Shown here piece after piece: positions 63,876 through 64,000 of a stretch of 64,000 nucleotides of DNA; within the stretch, counting starts at the first letter, position 1; every line of letters begins with the position of its first letter. The translations under genes were made by a program, and so were the position numbers. The stretch spans positions 186,001 to 250,000 of the forward strand of contig NZ_WNDO01000001.1 in assembly GCF_009912395.1 (NCBI RefSeq), in the 5' to 3' direction. The stretch is from Luteibacter sp. (GTDB lineage Bacteria; Pseudomonadota; Gammaproteobacteria; Xanthomonadales; Rhodanobacteraceae). A model generated the notes under the pieces. That model was not told the DNA's origin. It was given only the letters and a program-made list of their open reading frames with translations, and made no database searches.

Positions 63876-64000
63876 ATGAAGTCGTCCCCATTCCGCAGGG
63901 TCGTACTGGCCCTGCTCGCCTTCGTCGCCCTGGCCAGCCTCGCCGGTTGCCAGCGCGAACCGCAACCCGAGTGGCGTCTGAACGATGTCTCGGGTCACCT
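63876..64000 (+). CDS. SCO1/SenC-family lipoprotein, truncated by window edge
   Basis: Only the first 41 residues are visible: a lipoprotein signal with SLAGC (Cys24), then EPQPEWRLNDVSGHL. A short lipoprotein followed by W-x-L-x-DVSGHL is the usual N-terminus of SCO proteins, which deliver copper to cytochrome c oxidase. The CxxxC copper site would lie outside the window, so the call is tentative. Confidence 0.6.
   Translation, partial: MKSSPFRRVVLALLAFVALASLAGCQREPQPEWRLNDVSGH

Overview
The window is high-GC gammaproteobacterial chromosome and most resembles Xanthomonadales, family Rhodanobacteraceae (Luteibacter or Dyella type). This rests on gene content and order: petA beside a DegS-like protease, miaB-ybeZ-ybeY-ybeX, pilA/pilBCD-coaE, and a bphO plus short PAS-output bacteriophytochrome pair. 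It also rests on a dispersed palindromic repeat with core TGTAGGAGCGCGCTTGCG. The genus is an inference. No rRNA, tRNA, CRISPR array or transposase gene was seen.

Layout. 1-9.2 kb is housekeeping: petA (cut by the window edge), a DegS-like protease, a lytic transglycosylase, miaB-phoH-ybeY, corC/ybeX, a DUF4105 membrane protein and corA. 9.2-17.9 kb is an accessory block: a 0.9 kb repeat-rich gap, a small hypothetical gene, a Sec-exported 1475-residue RHS protein with a candidate immunity gene, and a two-domain dihydroxyacetone kinase. Two inverted copies of a composite repeat of about 135-165 bp flank this block. An S9 peptidase follows.

20.3-38.4 kb is a type IV pilus locus. Two pilin genes, each with a sigma-54-type promoter, are each followed by a paralogous TMTC-like GT-C membrane glycosyltransferase. 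Next come a flippase, four cytoplasmic glycosyltransferases and an MBOAT/SGNH acyltransferase pair, all placed before pilB, pilC, pilD and coaE. Together these read as a pilin glycosylation system built into the pilus locus, and this is the main candidate for an undescribed system.

38.5-49 kb holds a partly degenerate c-di-GMP pair (GGDEF-EAL and HD-GYP), msrA, hutU, an AP-superfamily phosphodiesterase, a DUF2007-like gene, bphO-bphP and bpt. The heme oxygenase gene carries a palindromic repeat in frame inside its coding sequence. 49-64 kb is metabolic and envelope: yjbQ-pdxH, a glycerate-kinase-like P-loop kinase, an epimerase-like protein, aroK-aroB, a WGR-like protein with hemE, mrcB with a probable LpoP-like lipoprotein, a membrane TPR protein, purT, a transglutaminase-like protein, a DUF423 protein and the start of a SCO-family gene.

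Two themes cut across regions. The GTAGGAGCGCGC repeat sits at gene 3' ends and supplies the stop codon of at least four genes. Several genes between 45 and 52 kb have a -10-like hexamer 6-8 nt before the ATG, which suggests leaderless transcripts.
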